This document shows, piece after piece, positions 7,595 to 15,559 of a DNA stretch of 43,168 nucleotides; the first letter of the stretch is position 1, and each line of letters starts with the position of its first letter. This DNA is from a bacterium MS4 (GTDB taxonomy: Bacteria; Bacillota; Clostridia; Oscillospirales; Acutalibacteraceae). The notes under the pieces are model-generated. The model did not search any database, was not told where the DNA came from, and saw nothing but the letters and a program-made list of their open reading frames with translations. Where the stretch lies: assembly GCA_000752215.1 (NCBI GenBank), contig CCFG01000012.1:1-43168 (forward strand), written 5' to 3'. A program made the translations under genes and the position numbers.

Positions 7595-7971
7595 AACGTT
7601 TATGGGCCTGCGCAGTGATCCTCGTTCTGCTCATAACGGTTTGCACCTACGGAACGGTCAAAACCCAAAAGGTCAGCGAACAGATGACCAAAACCCTCGA
7701 AAGCGCCCGACAGGCGGCGCTGGAGGGCGATCTTGAAACAGCACAGAAGCTGAGCCAAAAGGCCGCGGACGACTGGCACGGCTATCATGAAGTGCTGTGC
7801 ACCTTTATGCCGCACGCGCCGCTGGAAGCCGTTGACCAGACGCTCTCAGGGCTTCCCATGCTCTGTTATTTTGAGGGAACGGACCAATTCGGGGCGGACT
7901 GCGACCGCGGTATCACACAGATCATGTATCTGAACGAATCCCAGCTTCCCTCCATTGAAAATATCTTTTAA
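7591..7971 (+). CDS. DUF4363 family protein
   Basis: A 126-residue protein with one N-terminal hydrophobic segment (residues 4-20), either an uncleaved signal anchor or a signal peptide. An extracytoplasmic helical region follows, with heptad-like spacing and a repeated EGDLETAQKLSQKAADDWHGY stretch (about 48-68). This matches the DUF4363 family, which is commonly found directly after DUF421 genes in Clostridia. The ATG overlaps the DUF421 stop (ATGA), so the two are co-translated and probably work together at the membrane. Function unknown. A strong terminator follows directly. Confidence 0.8.
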   Translation: MKRLWACAVILVLLITVCTYGTVKTQKVSEQMTKTLESARQAALEGDLETAQKLSQKAADDWHGYHEVLCTFMPHAPLEAVDQTLSGLPMLCYFEGTDQFGADCDRGITQIMYLNESQLPSIENIF

Positions 7972-7972
7972 A

Positions 7973-8012
7973 AAAAGAGCGGCAGGTATAACCTGCCGCT
8001 TTCCCTGTTTTT
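7973..8012. terminator. Terminator between DUF4363 gene and nrdR
   Basis: A perfect 10-bp stem AGCGGCAGGT/ACCTGCCGCT (7978-7987 and 7991-8000) with a 3-base loop. On the plus strand a T-rich run follows; on the minus strand an A-run on the left gives a U-run. It serves both convergent transcripts. Confidence 0.9.
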
Positions 8013-8022
8013 ATGAAACTTT

Positions 8023-8481
8023 TCAGGACCTGCTTTTAATCATCCTGTTCAATTCATCCATAAAGGTATTGATATCCTTGAACTGACGGTAAACCGAGGC
8101 AAAACGGACGTAAGCCACCTCGTCCACGTCCTTCAGCTTTTCCATAGCGTACTTGCCGATCAGGCTGGAGGGCACTTCTCGGTCAAGCGAATTCTGGAGC
8201 ATGTTTTCGATTTCGTCCACAATGCGCTCCAGCGTGTCGATGGACACGGGCCTTTTTTCACACGCGCGCAGAAGGCCGTTCAACAGCTTGTTGCGGTCGA
8301 AGGTTTCACGCGATTTATCTTTTTTTATCACAACAATGGGCACCGTTTCGATTACCTCATAGGTTGTGAAGCGCTTGGTACATTTCAAGCATTCCCTGCG
8401 CCGCCGGATTCTTTCGCCTTCGTCGGTCGGGCGGGAATCGATGACTTTTGACTCTTCATGGCCGCAATACGGGCACCGCAT
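8023..8481 (-). CDS. nrdR: Transcriptional repressor NrdR
   Basis: NrdR represses ribonucleotide reductase genes when dATP/ATP occupy its nucleotide-binding cone. The 152-residue protein has the N-terminal zinc ribbon with Cys3, Cys6, Cys31 and Cys34, in which the basic stretch ERIRRRREC helps bind DNA. The ATP-cone domain follows from about residue 49 to 139 ([21 protein letters not shown] and later [18 protein letters not shown]). The length is typical. AGGTGAT precedes the ATG and a promoter is at 8514-8543. No ribonucleotide reductase gene is in the window, so its targets are elsewhere. Confidence 0.96.
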   Translation of the reverse strand: MRCPYCGHEESKVIDSRPTDEGERIRRRRECLKCTKRFTTYEVIETVPIVVIKKDKSRETFDRNKLLNGLLRACEKRPVSIDTLERIVDEIENMLQNSLDREVPSSLIGKYAMEKLKDVDEVAYVRFASVYRQFKDINTFMDELNRMIKSRS

Positions 8482-8513
8482 TGTAAAATCACCTCTATAA
8501 AACTATTTGTATA

Positions 8514-8543
8514 ATTATAGCATATTTTTTCAGCCATTAGCAA
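8514..8543 (-). promoter_or_regulatory. Predicted promoter of nrdR
   Basis: On the minus strand TTGCTA (8538-8543), 18 bases and a perfect TATAAT (8514-8519) preceded by TGC (extended -10). Confidence 0.65.
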
Positions 8544-8562
8544 GCGTTTATGAAACAAAATA

Positions 8563-9348
8563 TTAGTAAATTAGACCATCTACGACTTTTTTTGCGCCTG
8601 TCAATTCGTTCAGTTCGCCAAAATTGCGCCGGTAGACCTCGATAACCAGGTCCCCGTTGTAGCCGGATTTCTGCATCAGCTGTTTCAGTGCGCCGAAATT
8701 CATGGTTCCGCTGCCGGGCAAAAGGCAGTCCTCCCCCGGTTTGTTGTCGTTAATATGCACGTGAACCAGCCTTTCCCCCATCGCCGCGCACATCTGGAAG
8801 GGGTCTTCCCCTCCGCGCACCGCCTGCTTGACATCCAGCACAAACGCACAGTCCTCATGCAGATATTCCCGCATTCTCGAGATAAACCCGGGCTCGTTGC
8901 TGCGGAACAGATTGACATTCTCCTGCGCCACCGTGACGTCGAACGTTTTTCCCAGCGCATAGAGCCGCGCGTAATGCTCAAAATATTCCTGCTCGGTGAT
9001 TCTGCTGCGTTTGTCGTTGCGCTGGCCGTGAAGCACCAGAATTTCAGCGCCCAGAAGGTTCGCGGCGTGAAAGTACCGTTTATAGAACTCCAAACCGTCG
9101 TCGGAACGGCGCTGGTAATCCGAAAAAAGAAGGAAGCTTTCAAAGCCGGAGGTGAACGGATGAACGGACTTTACGATACTTCCGCTGTCATCCGCCATTC
9201 TTTTTAATTCTTTGATATATTTCGGTCTTAATTCGCTGATTGTATTGATAAACACCTCAAAAAGGTGGAAGTCAAGCGCGATTAATGCCGGAAGAGCCTG
9301 CTCCAGTTCCATGGGATAAAGGCAGGCCGTTGAGATGCCGGAACGCAT
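8563..9348 (-). CDS. Sugar phosphate isomerase/epimerase family protein (xylose isomerase-like TIM barrel)
   Basis: A 261-residue AP-endonuclease-2/xylose-isomerase-like TIM barrel. These proteins use two or three divalent metals to isomerise sugars or related polyols, or in the Nfo branch to cleave abasic DNA. Metal-binding residues of the family are visible: His in LVLHGQRND, Glu in VAQENVN, Asp in FVLDVKQA, the HVHINDN stretch and Glu in LVIEVYR near the end. The lack of the longer Nfo insertions argues for a sugar enzyme rather than endonuclease IV. GGGGTGAT precedes the ATG. The gene is alone, between nrdR and a divergent small gene, with its own promoter. The substrate is unknown. Confidence 0.85.
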   Translation of the reverse strand: MRSGISTACLYPMELEQALPALIALDFHLFEVFINTISELRPKYIKELKRMADDSGSIVKSVHPFTSGFESFLLFSDYQRRSDDGLEFYKRYFHAANLLGAEILVLHGQRNDKRSRITEQEYFEHYARLYALGKTFDVTVAQENVNLFRSNEPGFISRMREYLHEDCAFVLDVKQAVRGGEDPFQMCAAMGERLVHVHINDNKPGEDCLLPGSGTMNFGALKQLMQKSGYNGDLVIEVYRRNFGELNELTGAKKVVDGLIY

Positions 9349-9368
9349 AGTATCACCCCTTTTTTAAG

Positions 9369-9397
9369 ATTATATCCCGACGGAAGAAAAATGTCCA
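9369..9397 (-). promoter_or_regulatory. Predicted promoter of the sugar isomerase-like gene
   Basis: On the minus strand TGGACA (9392-9397), a 17-base spacer and a perfect TATAAT (9369-9374). Confidence 0.6.
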
Positions 9398-9547
9398 GAT
9401 TAATCAATGCACGGCTGGATATTCTATATATTGCCGGAAAAAACAAATTCCTTAACAAGGACCGGACCGTCGAAAATTTGTAAAGCAATTTTACGGCTGC
9501 ACGGCCTGATCGGCAGCCTGGCCCAAAAGAAAGCGGGAGAAGAAATC

Positions 9548-9979
9548 ATGATAAACGAAAACGCATCTTTGCTGGAAGAAATCTATCAGGCAACAAAAAT
9601 GGGGCTGGAAGCGACTCAGCTGATCATTCCCAAGGTCCAAAATCCGCAGCTGCGCACCGAAATAGAGGATCATGCTCTGCGCTATCAGGATATGGGCGCG
9701 AAAGCAAAGCAGATGCTTCACACCGACGGAAGGATGCCGAAGCCGGAAAAGACGATGCAGAAGGCAATGCTGCGCGGGTCCATCCAGATCAACACGATGA
9801 TGAACCAGACCCCGTCGCACATAGCCAAGCTGATGATTAACGGCACCGCCATGGGAATCAAAGACATCACCAAAAACCTGAACCGGCTCGACGGCGCCGA
9901 CACCGAAGTCAAGAAGCTGGCGGAAGATTATATCATCAATGAGCAGAAAAACATTGACGAATTGAAGAAGCATCTTTGA
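9548..9979 (+). CDS. Hypothetical helical-bundle protein, 143 aa
   Basis: A 143-residue, almost entirely helical protein resembling small Clostridia proteins with a ferritin-like or four-helix-bundle outline. Helices are visible at about 3-25 (LLEEIYQATKMGLEATQLII), 30-55, 65-95 and 115-141. A central SHIAKLMINGTAMGIKDITK segment is the most distinctive part. There is no signal peptide or membrane segment, and the typical ferritin EXXH metal motifs are absent, so metal binding is not supported. GGGAGAAG precedes the ATG at 9548; the longer frame from 9407 has no ribosome binding site. The gene is flanked by a divergent sugar isomerase-like gene and by an ABC-F gene with its own promoter. Function unknown. 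Confidence 0.75.
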   Translation: MINENASLLEEIYQATKMGLEATQLIIPKVQNPQLRTEIEDHALRYQDMGAKAKQMLHTDGRMPKPEKTMQKAMLRGSIQINTMMNQTPSHIAKLMINGTAMGIKDITKNLNRLDGADTEVKKLAEDYIINEQKNIDELKKHL

Positions 9980-9984
9980 AGAAC

Positions 9985-10013
9985 TTGATTTAACCGCGCT
10001 ATTTCATTATAAT
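9985..10013 (+). promoter_or_regulatory. Promoter of the ABC-F gene
   Basis: TTGATT (9985-9990), a 17-base spacer and a perfect TATAAT (10008-10013). A hairpin GGAGCG/CGCTCC (10017-10022 and 10032-10037) lies at the very start of the roughly 50-base leader. AAGGGG at 10051-10056 is the ribosome binding site, 11 bases from the ATG. Confidence 0.75.
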
Positions 10014-10067
10014 ATGGGAGCGGGGCCCGAACGCTCCGCACTTTACATATAAGGGGTTTTTACTGCT

Positions 10068-11966
10068 ATGGGTTTGCTGAGCGCAAGCAATTTGAATAAA
10101 TCCTTCGGCGCCGATGTGATTTTCAGCGGCGTCTCTTTTGAGATACAGGAAAACGACCGCATAGGTCTTGTGGGAATCAACGGCTCGGGCAAGACCACTC
10201 TGCTCAAGCTGCTGACCGGCGAAACGCAGCCGGACGGCGGCGATATTTTCAAGGCGAATTCGACCGTTCTGGGCTATATGGAACAGCATGTCTGCCGCGA
10301 TCTGGAAAGAAGCGCCTACAGCGAGGTGCTGACCGTATTTTCCGCACTTTTGGAAATGGAAAAGGAACTGGAAAGCATCAATCTGCAGCTGCAGACAAAA
10401 CCGAAGGACATTGACCGGCTGATAGAAAAGCAGGCCGCAATGAACGACCGCTTTGTCGCACAGGGCGGGCTGACCTGTAAAAGCAGGTCGCGCTCCGCGC
10501 TGCTGGGGCTCGGTTTCGACGACGAGCAGATGGGGCTGCCGATCGCCGTGCTGAGCGGCGGGCAGAAAGCAAAGCTGCAGCTGGCGAAAATGCTGCTGTG
10601 CGGCGCCAACCTGCTGCTGCTGGACGAACCGACCAACCATCTGGATATCTCCTCCGTGGAATGGCTGGAAGATTTCCTGCGTTCCTACGGCGGCTCCTTC
10701 GTGGTCATCTCCCATGACCGGTATTTTCTGGACAAAGTGACCAACCGTACCTTTGAAATGGAAAACGGCCGCCTGACGCCGTACAAGGGCAATTACAGCA
10801 CCTATCTTGCCCAGAAAGACGAAAACAATCTGGCGGCGCAGCGCAAGTACGACAATACCCAGAAGGAAATCAAGCGCATTGAGGGAATTGTGGCGCAGCA
10901 GCGGCAATGGAACAAGGAACGGAGCATCCGGACCGCGGAAAGCAAAATGAAGGTGATCGAACGGCTGGAAAAAACGCTGGAAAAGCCGGATGAAAAGCCG
11001 GACGGCATCCATTTCGACTTCGGCATCCGCCAGCGGGGCGGAAACGATGTCCTGGCCACCGAAAACCTTGCCCTGCAATTTGACGACAAACTGCTGTTTC
11101 AGAATGTGAATCTTGAAATCCACCGGGGCGAAAGAATTTTTCTGATCGGGCCGAACGGCTGCGGAAAGACATCCCTTTTAAAGACGCTTCTGGGGATCAA
11201 CACCCCCTCCGGCGGCGAATTCCGCTTCGGCGCGGGAATCGACGTCGGCTATTACGACCAGATTCAGGCGGGCCTGCATCCGGAAAAAACCGTGATCGAC
11301 GAAATCTGGGATTCCTACCCGAAAATGACCCAGACCGATATCCGAAACGCGCTGGCCGTCTTTCTATTCAAGGGTGACGACGTGTTCAAAGCCGTGGAAT
11401 CTTTAAGCGGCGGAGAGCGGGCGCGCGTTCTTTTGCTTCGCCTGATGCTTTCCATGGACAACTTCCTTTTGCTGGACGAGCCTACCAACCATCTGGATAT
11501 CGACTCCCTCGAAGCGCTGGAGGCGGCGCTGCAGAGCTACGAAGGCACCCTGCTGATCGTATCCCACGACCGCTACCTGATCAACAAAATCGCCGACCGG
11601 GTCTATTATCTTGACAGGGACGGCGCGCAGGAATTTATCGGCGGCTATGACAGTTATCTTGAAAAAAGCCGCACAAAGGCCGCGGAAACGGCGGAGCCCG
11701 CCGCCGTGAAACCGAACGAGTACCGGCTGCAGAAGGAACGCGACGCGTCTATCCGGAAGGAAAAGGCGGAGCTGAAGCGCAGCGAAGCGAGGATTGACGA
11801 GCTAGAAGCGGAAATCACCGCTTTAAGGGAAGAGCTCTCCAAACCGGAAGTGGCCAGCGACTACGAAGCGGCGATGGAAATCACCGAAAAAATAGACCGC
11901 CTGACCAAAGAGAACGAAGAGCTGTTTCAGCGCTGGAGCGATCTGGCGCAAAAATATCAGGAATAA
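10068..11966 (+). CDS. ABC-F family ATP-binding protein
   Basis: A 632-residue soluble protein with two ABC ATPase domains and no membrane segments. ABC-F proteins act on the ribosome in translation rescue or, in some subfamilies, antibiotic protection. Domain 1 has Walker A GINGSGKT (36-43), signature LSGGQ and Walker B LLLLDEPTNHLD. A basic, helical inter-domain linker follows (roughly residues 230-330). Domain 2 has Walker A GPNGCGKT (361-368), signature LSGGE and a second LLLDEPTNHLD. The C-terminal 90 residues are a charged coiled coil, as in the YdiF/Uup-like housekeeping branch. That extension and the short leader favour a housekeeping role over a resistance determinant, but this is inferred. 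It has its own promoter and ends at a hairpin shared with the convergent HPr-like gene. Confidence 0.9.
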   Translation: MGLLSASNLNKSFGADVIFSGVSFEIQENDRIGLVGINGSGKTTLLKLLTGETQPDGGDIFKANSTVLGYMEQHVCRDLERSAYSEVLTVFSALLEMEKELESINLQLQTKPKDIDRLIEKQAAMNDRFVAQGGLTCKSRSRSALLGLGFDDEQMGLPIAVLSGGQKAKLQLAKMLLCGANLLLLDEPTNHLDISSVEWLEDFLRSYGGSFVVISHDRYFLDKVTNRTFEMENGRLTPYKGNYSTYLAQKDENNLAAQRKYDNTQKEIKRIEGIVAQQRQWNKERSIRTAESKMKVIERLEKTLEKPDEKPDGIHFDFGIRQRGGNDVLATENLALQFDDKLLFQNVNLEIHRGERIFLIGPNGCGKTSLLKTLLGINTPSGGEFRFGAGIDVGYYDQIQAGLHPEKTVIDEIWDSYPKMTQTDIRNALAVFLFKGDDVFKAVESLSGGERARVLLLRLMLSMDNFLLLDEPTNHLDIDSLEALEAALQSYEGTLLIVSHDRYLINKIADRVYYLDRDGAQEFIGGYDSYLEKSRTKAAETAEPAAVKPNEYRLQKERDASIRKEKAELKRSEARIDELEAEITALREELSKPEVASDYEAAMEITEKIDRLTKENEELFQRWSDLAQKYQE

Positions 11967-11996
11967 AAAAAGCAGTCCGGATCACCGGACTGCTTA
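11967..11996 (-). terminator. Terminator of the HPr-like gene, shared with the ABC-F gene
   Basis: The stem AGCAGTCCGG/CCGGACTGCT with an ATCA loop lies directly between two convergent stops. On the minus strand it is followed by a run of seven T residues, a good Rho-independent terminator. On the plus strand the T-run is weak. Confidence 0.85.
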
Positions 11997-12004
11997 CCAT
12001 CAAT

Positions 12005-12244
12005 TTAGTTTTGTGTCTGCGGTCTAAACTGTTCAAGCTGGGAGATAAACTCTTTCCCTTCCTCACCCGGAACTTCGATCGTGATCGGCTTGGACAGATC
12101 CAGGCTAAATACTCCCATAATTGATTTCGCGTCAATTTTGTATCTATCTGTAGTCAGGTTAATCGGAAAGGTATAGCTGTTCGTCAGCGTTACAAACTTT
12201 TTGACAGCCTCAATGCTGGAAAGTAAAATAGAAGTTGTATACAT
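12005..12244 (-). CDS. HPr-like (Crh-type) protein lacking the catalytic histidine
   Basis: A 79-residue protein with the HPr fold pattern. HPr normally carries phosphate from enzyme I on His15 and is also phosphorylated on Ser46 by HPr kinase to control catabolite repression. Here the second site is intact in AKSIMGVFSLDL (Ser41 is the Ser46 equivalent), but the segment that should hold the HARPA active site reads SSIEAVKKF and has no histidine; the protein contains no His at all. That is the situation in Bacillus Crh, a regulatory paralogue that cannot act in sugar transport. GGAGG lies 7 bases before the ATG at 12244. The longer frame from 12271 lacks a ribosome binding site. The gene stands alone and no HPr kinase is in the window. 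The regulatory role is inferred. Confidence 0.85.
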   Translation of the reverse strand: MYTTSILLSSIEAVKKFVTLTNSYTFPINLTTDRYKIDAKSIMGVFSLDLSKPITIEVPGEEGKEFISQLEQFRPQTQN

Positions 12245-12373
12245 AAGATACCTCCGTATTACAAAATTCACTACTCATGATATAGCACGGAAGGAATTTT
12301 TTCAATATTTAATATAGCCATACATTATGTCAATAAGTAATTTTAAATATCTAAATTTGTAAAAGGTGAAAAA

Positions 12374-13666
12374 ATGAAAGTCTCTGTTATTACCCTTGGA
12401 TGCAAGGTAAACCAGTACGAATCACAGGCAATGTTGGCTCAGCTTGTCTCTGCTGGATTTACCGTATGCGACGCCGCGGAGGAAAGCGACGTGGTGTTAA
12501 TCAATTCTTGCACCGTCACCGCCATGAGCGACCACAAGGTGCGCCAGACGCTCCACCGGGCAAGGCGGAAGAACCCCGGAGCAGTCCTTGTCCTGACCGG
12601 CTGCATGCCCCAGGCCTTCCCCGAAGCGGCGGCCGGGCTGCACGACGCGGATATTGTGCTGGGCAATTCCAACCGTGCGGCGCTTCTGCCCGACATCATG
12701 AAATACCTTTCCTCGCGTCAGCGCGTTGTAGACATTGTTCCCCATGAAAAGGCCCCCGGCTTTGAGTCGATGAACGTGAGCAGCTTTTTTGAGCGCACCC
12801 GCGCTTTTGTTAAAATTGAGGACGGCTGCAACCGCTTCTGCTCCTACTGCATCATCCCCTATGCGCGCGGTCGGGTACGCTCCAAGCCAATGGACGAGCT
12901 GAAAAAAGAAATCGCGGAAATCGCCGCGAACGGATACCGGGAAATCGTTCTGACCGGAATCAACCTGTCCGCTTACGGGCAGGAGATTGGTCTGCATCTC
13001 TGCGACGCGGTCGAAGCCGCCTGCGAACCGGATGCCGTCGCGCGCGTACGGCTGGGTTCCCTGGAACCCGAGCAGCTGAGCGAGGACGTCATTGCCCGTC
13101 TGAGCCGGCAGCAAAAGCTCTGCGCCCAATTCCACCTGTCCCTGCAAAGCGGCTCAGACGCCACGCTGAGGCGCATGAACAGGCATTACAGCACGGAGGA
13201 GTACCGGACGATTGTAAAAAACCTGCGCGCGGCCTTTGAAAACGCGGCGATCACCACCGACATTATGGTGGGGTTCCCCGGCGAAACCGAAGAGGAGTTT
13301 CAGGAATCGCTGGCCTTTGCCAGGGAAATCTCCTTTGCGAAAGTTCATGTTTTCGCCTATTCCCGCCGCCCTGGCACAAAAGCCAACGACGCGCCCGACC
13401 AGATTCCGCAGTCGGTGAAGGAACAGCGCAGCCGCCTGATGATCGAAGCGACGCAGCAGACCAAGGAAGCGTTTTTCCAAAGGCAGATCGGACTGACCGA
13501 GCCGGTGCTGTTCGAGCGGGAATGCGACAGGAATGTCTATGAGGGCTACACCGAAAACTACACGCCGGTCAAAGCGCACAGCGGCAAAAGCCTGAGCGGG
13601 GAAATTGTTCCCGCCCGCATTACGGATGCCCTGAGCGACTGCTGCCTTGCCGAAATAGAGAAATAA
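12374..13666 (+). CDS. mtaB: tRNA t6A37 methylthiotransferase MtaB
   Basis: MtaB converts N6-threonylcarbamoyladenosine at tRNA position 37 to its 2-methylthio form, which aids decoding of ANN codons. The 430-residue protein has the three domains of the family. The first is an N-terminal UPF0004 domain with Cys10, Cys46 and Cys77 for one iron-sulfur cluster. The second is a radical SAM domain with CNRFCSYC (Cys152, Cys156, Cys159), and the third is a C-terminal TRAM-like RNA-binding domain after about 365. The start VSVITLGCKVNQYES is typical of MtaB rather than MiaB or RimO. AAGGTG precedes the ATG. The gene is a single unit ended by the hairpin at 13684-13730. Confidence 0.94.
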   Translation: MKVSVITLGCKVNQYESQAMLAQLVSAGFTVCDAAEESDVVLINSCTVTAMSDHKVRQTLHRARRKNPGAVLVLTGCMPQAFPEAAAGLHDADIVLGNSNRAALLPDIMKYLSSRQRVVDIVPHEKAPGFESMNVSSFFERTRAFVKIEDGCNRFCSYCIIPYARGRVRSKPMDELKKEIAEIAANGYREIVLTGINLSAYGQEIGLHLCDAVEAACEPDAVARVRLGSLEPEQLSEDVIARLSRQQKLCAQFHLSLQSGSDATLRRMNRHYSTEEYRTIVKNLRAAFENAAITTDIMVGFPGETEEEFQESLAFAREISFAKVHVFAYSRRPGTKANDAPDQIPQSVKEQRSRLMIEATQQTKEAFFQRQIGLTEPVLFERECDRNVYEGYTENYTPVKAHSGKSLSGEIVPARITDALSDCCLAEIEK

Positions 13667-13683
13667 CAGACTCGAATTATAGC

Positions 13684-13730
13684 AAAAAGCACTTTGACTG
13701 GCTTTTACAGCCGTTCAAAGTGCTTTTCTT
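13684..13730. terminator. Terminator after mtaB
   Basis: A long stem AAAAGCACTTTGA / TCAAAGTGCTTTT (13685-13697 region with 13715-13727), then CTTTG. It lies between convergent mtaB and the glycosidase-like gene, and the A/T ends let it work in both directions. Confidence 0.88.
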
Positions 13731-13756
13731 TGATGTAAATCATCCAAAGCCGGGCG

Positions 13757-15040
13757 TCACGAATTCAGCACCTTCATGACGTTCTGCACCTCTTGCTTCG
13801 TCTGGTCGCTGTTCAGATAATCCCAGGAATAAAACATAAACCCGTCGCAGGCGGTTTTCCGACCGACCTCCACCTGCTGCGCCAGAATATTGTTCGATTT
13901 TTTCCAGGTGCCGCTGTCGGCGTCAGAGCCGCTTTTGTAAACGGCAAGACCCAGGTACAGTTTCATGTTTGTGTTCACCACCATTTTGCGCCAGCTTTGG
14001 GCGGCGGTGTCAAACGGTAGAACGGGATTTTCAAAGTTGACGTACAGCTGCGGGCAGATATAATCGACATATCCCTGCGCGCTGCACCAGGAGGCGACGT
14101 CCGCGCCCATATTCATGTCGTTCTGCACATTTCCCTGCGGGGCGATTCCAAACGGCAGGTTCGGCTTTACCGACTTGATTTCGCTGTAGACCTGTGAAAC
14201 CATCGCATTGATGTTGCCGCGCCGCCACTCCAGCAGACTGAGCGGCGTGCCGCTTTTGGAAGCGGAGGCGCAGTATGCGTCGTAGGCGCTCTTATCGAAC
14301 GAGCCGTCCTGCGTCGGATAGAAATAATCGTCAAACTGAATTCCGTCGACATCGTAATTCTGCGCGATCTCCTTCGCGCCGTCCGCAATCAGCTTGCGCA
14401 CCTGCGGGTAGGCGGGATTGTAGTATTTACCGCCGTTGCTGTCCACGACCCAACCCGCCTTGGAAGTGTCGCTTTTCCATGTATTGTAAAGATTGCCCTG
14501 CGCCAGAATGGACGGCGTTCCGGACACCTGAATGCGCAGCGGATTGATCCATGCCTGAATTTTCAGCCCCGCCTTGTGAGAGGCCGTAACCATGTAAGCA
14601 AGCGGATCGTAGCCGGGGTCCACCCCCTGTGTTCCTCCGACGACATGGCTCCACGGAAAATAGGCCGATTTATACAAAGCGTCCCCAAACGGCCGTACGT
14701 GGACGATCAGCGTATTCATCCCGCAGTTTTTTGCCCCGGCAACAATGGCGTCGAACTTTTTCTGAAAGCCCTTTTCGCTTTTATCCTCTTCCTTGCTCAT
14801 ATTCAGATTCATATACGGCACCCATACCGCCCGCATTTCGTCGGAGGAGGCCGGAACTGCGGCGGCGGTCGCGGCCGGCGCGGAAGCGGACGTGGACTCC
14901 GAATTCCCACCGAGCGCCGAGGAGGACTGTTCGCTGAACCGGTTATGCCCGATATTGACCAGCATAGTAAGTGCGATGACTCCTGCCAGAATGCAGGCGC
15001 AGATAAAAATACTGTGCCGGTTAAAAAGCTTGATTACCAT
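13757..15040 (-). CDS. Membrane-anchored glycosyl hydrolase-like protein (PF02638/GHL10 type)
   Basis: A 427-residue extracytoplasmic protein. One hydrophobic anchor spans residues 13-33, then comes a Ser/Ala/Thr-rich linker (about 38-66), then a (beta/alpha)8 domain of the glycosyl-hydrolase-like 10 group. The domain is marked by MRAVWVPYMNL, NTLIVHVRPFGDALY, YDPLAYMV, IQAWINPLRI, VDGIQFDDYFYP, GIAPQG, DYICPQLYVNFE and GFMFYSWDYL. The family is associated with cell-surface polysaccharide or peptidoglycan-linked substrates, but most members are uncharacterised. The acidic pair DD in QFDDYF is the best candidate active site by analogy. AAAGGAT is about 9 bases from the ATG. The gene is transcribed alone, towards mtaB. 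Confidence 0.85.
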   Translation of the reverse strand: MVIKLFNRHSIFICACILAGVIALTMLVNIGHNRFSEQSSSALGGNSESTSASAPAATAAAVPASSDEMRAVWVPYMNLNMSKEEDKSEKGFQKKFDAIVAGAKNCGMNTLIVHVRPFGDALYKSAYFPWSHVVGGTQGVDPGYDPLAYMVTASHKAGLKIQAWINPLRIQVSGTPSILAQGNLYNTWKSDTSKAGWVVDSNGGKYYNPAYPQVRKLIADGAKEIAQNYDVDGIQFDDYFYPTQDGSFDKSAYDAYCASASKSGTPLSLLEWRRGNINAMVSQVYSEIKSVKPNLPFGIAPQGNVQNDMNMGADVASWCSAQGYVDYICPQLYVNFENPVLPFDTAAQSWRKMVVNTNMKLYLGLAVYKSGSDADSGTWKKSNNILAQQVEVGRKTACDGFMFYSWDYLNSDQTKQEVQNVMKVLNS

Positions 15041-15112
15041 AGAAACCCATCCTTTCCAATTGCGGCTTTCCCCCGATTTTGTGACGTTTTTTCAATTTCA
15101 ACAACCATCTAT

Positions 15113-15141
15113 TTGACAGAACTGTCCGGATAGTGTACGAT
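15113..15141 (+). promoter_or_regulatory. Promoter of the zinc-ribbon gene with an operator-like palindrome
   Basis: A perfect TTGACA (15113-15118), a 17-base spacer and TACGAT (15136-15141). The spacer is occupied by an imperfect 14-bp palindrome, ACTGTCCGGATAGT (15121-15134), placed where a repressor would block RNA polymerase. Confidence 0.6.
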
Positions 15142-15176
15142 ACAATTTAATAAATGCATTGATTGGGGGCGGTGTG

Positions 15177-15545
15177 GTGTTCTTCATTATCGGAGTAACC
15201 AGCGGCGCGCACGACCTTGGCCTGCGGAGATGCGGCTATTTCTCCTGCTGTTCCGGCGGCGGCGCAATGGCGGCGGTTACCTGTACGTTTCATCAATTCA
15301 CGCTTTTCTTTATCCCGCTGTTCCGTTTCGGGAAAAGATACTTCGTCACCTGCCCCAACTGCGGTACCGTATACGAGCTGGCAAAAGACGAGGGCAGGCG
15401 CATTGAAAAAGACCCTGCGGCTGAAATCAATCCGGAGAGAATGTATGTTGTGCAGGGCGCCAGCCGGAAAACCTGTCCGAGCTGCAGGTACGCGGTGGAC
15501 CCCAACAGCCGGTACTGCCCCAACTGCGGCGCCAGATTGCTTTGA
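15177..15545 (+). CDS. Zinc-ribbon protein
   Basis: A 122-residue protein with several cysteine pairs. An N-terminal hydrophobic start (VFFIIGVTSG) is followed by a cluster RRCGYFSCC and a second hydrophobic patch (FTLFFIPLFRFGKRYFVTCPNCGTVYEL). The C-terminal zinc ribbon is CPSC-X9-CPNCG. The layout resembles Clostridia zinc-ribbon proteins that begin MFFI.GIS and carry FFIPLF.W..RYYV.C..CG.VYEL. I chose the GTG at 15177 because it aligns with that start and lies about 7 bases after GGGGG; TTG 15159 and GTG 15174 are alternatives. It is first in a likely three-gene unit with the DUF1294 gene and a small membrane protein. Function unknown. Confidence 0.75.
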   Translation: MFFIIGVTSGAHDLGLRRCGYFSCCSGGGAMAAVTCTFHQFTLFFIPLFRFGKRYFVTCPNCGTVYELAKDEGRRIEKDPAAEINPERMYVVQGASRKTCPSCRYAVDPNSRYCPNCGARLL

Positions 15546-15559
15546 TGGAGGCGTAAGAC

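Noticed and set aside
10017-10037. Hairpin in the ABC-F leader as an antibiotic-responsive attenuator
   Set aside because: The leader is only about 50 bases, with no U-run after the hairpin and no leader peptide, so attenuation is not supported.
9999-11123. 374-codon open frame on the minus strand
   Set aside because: It is antisense to the ABC-F gene, which has complete Walker and signature motifs; the composition of the antisense product (Gln-, Phe- and His-rich) is that of a shadow frame.
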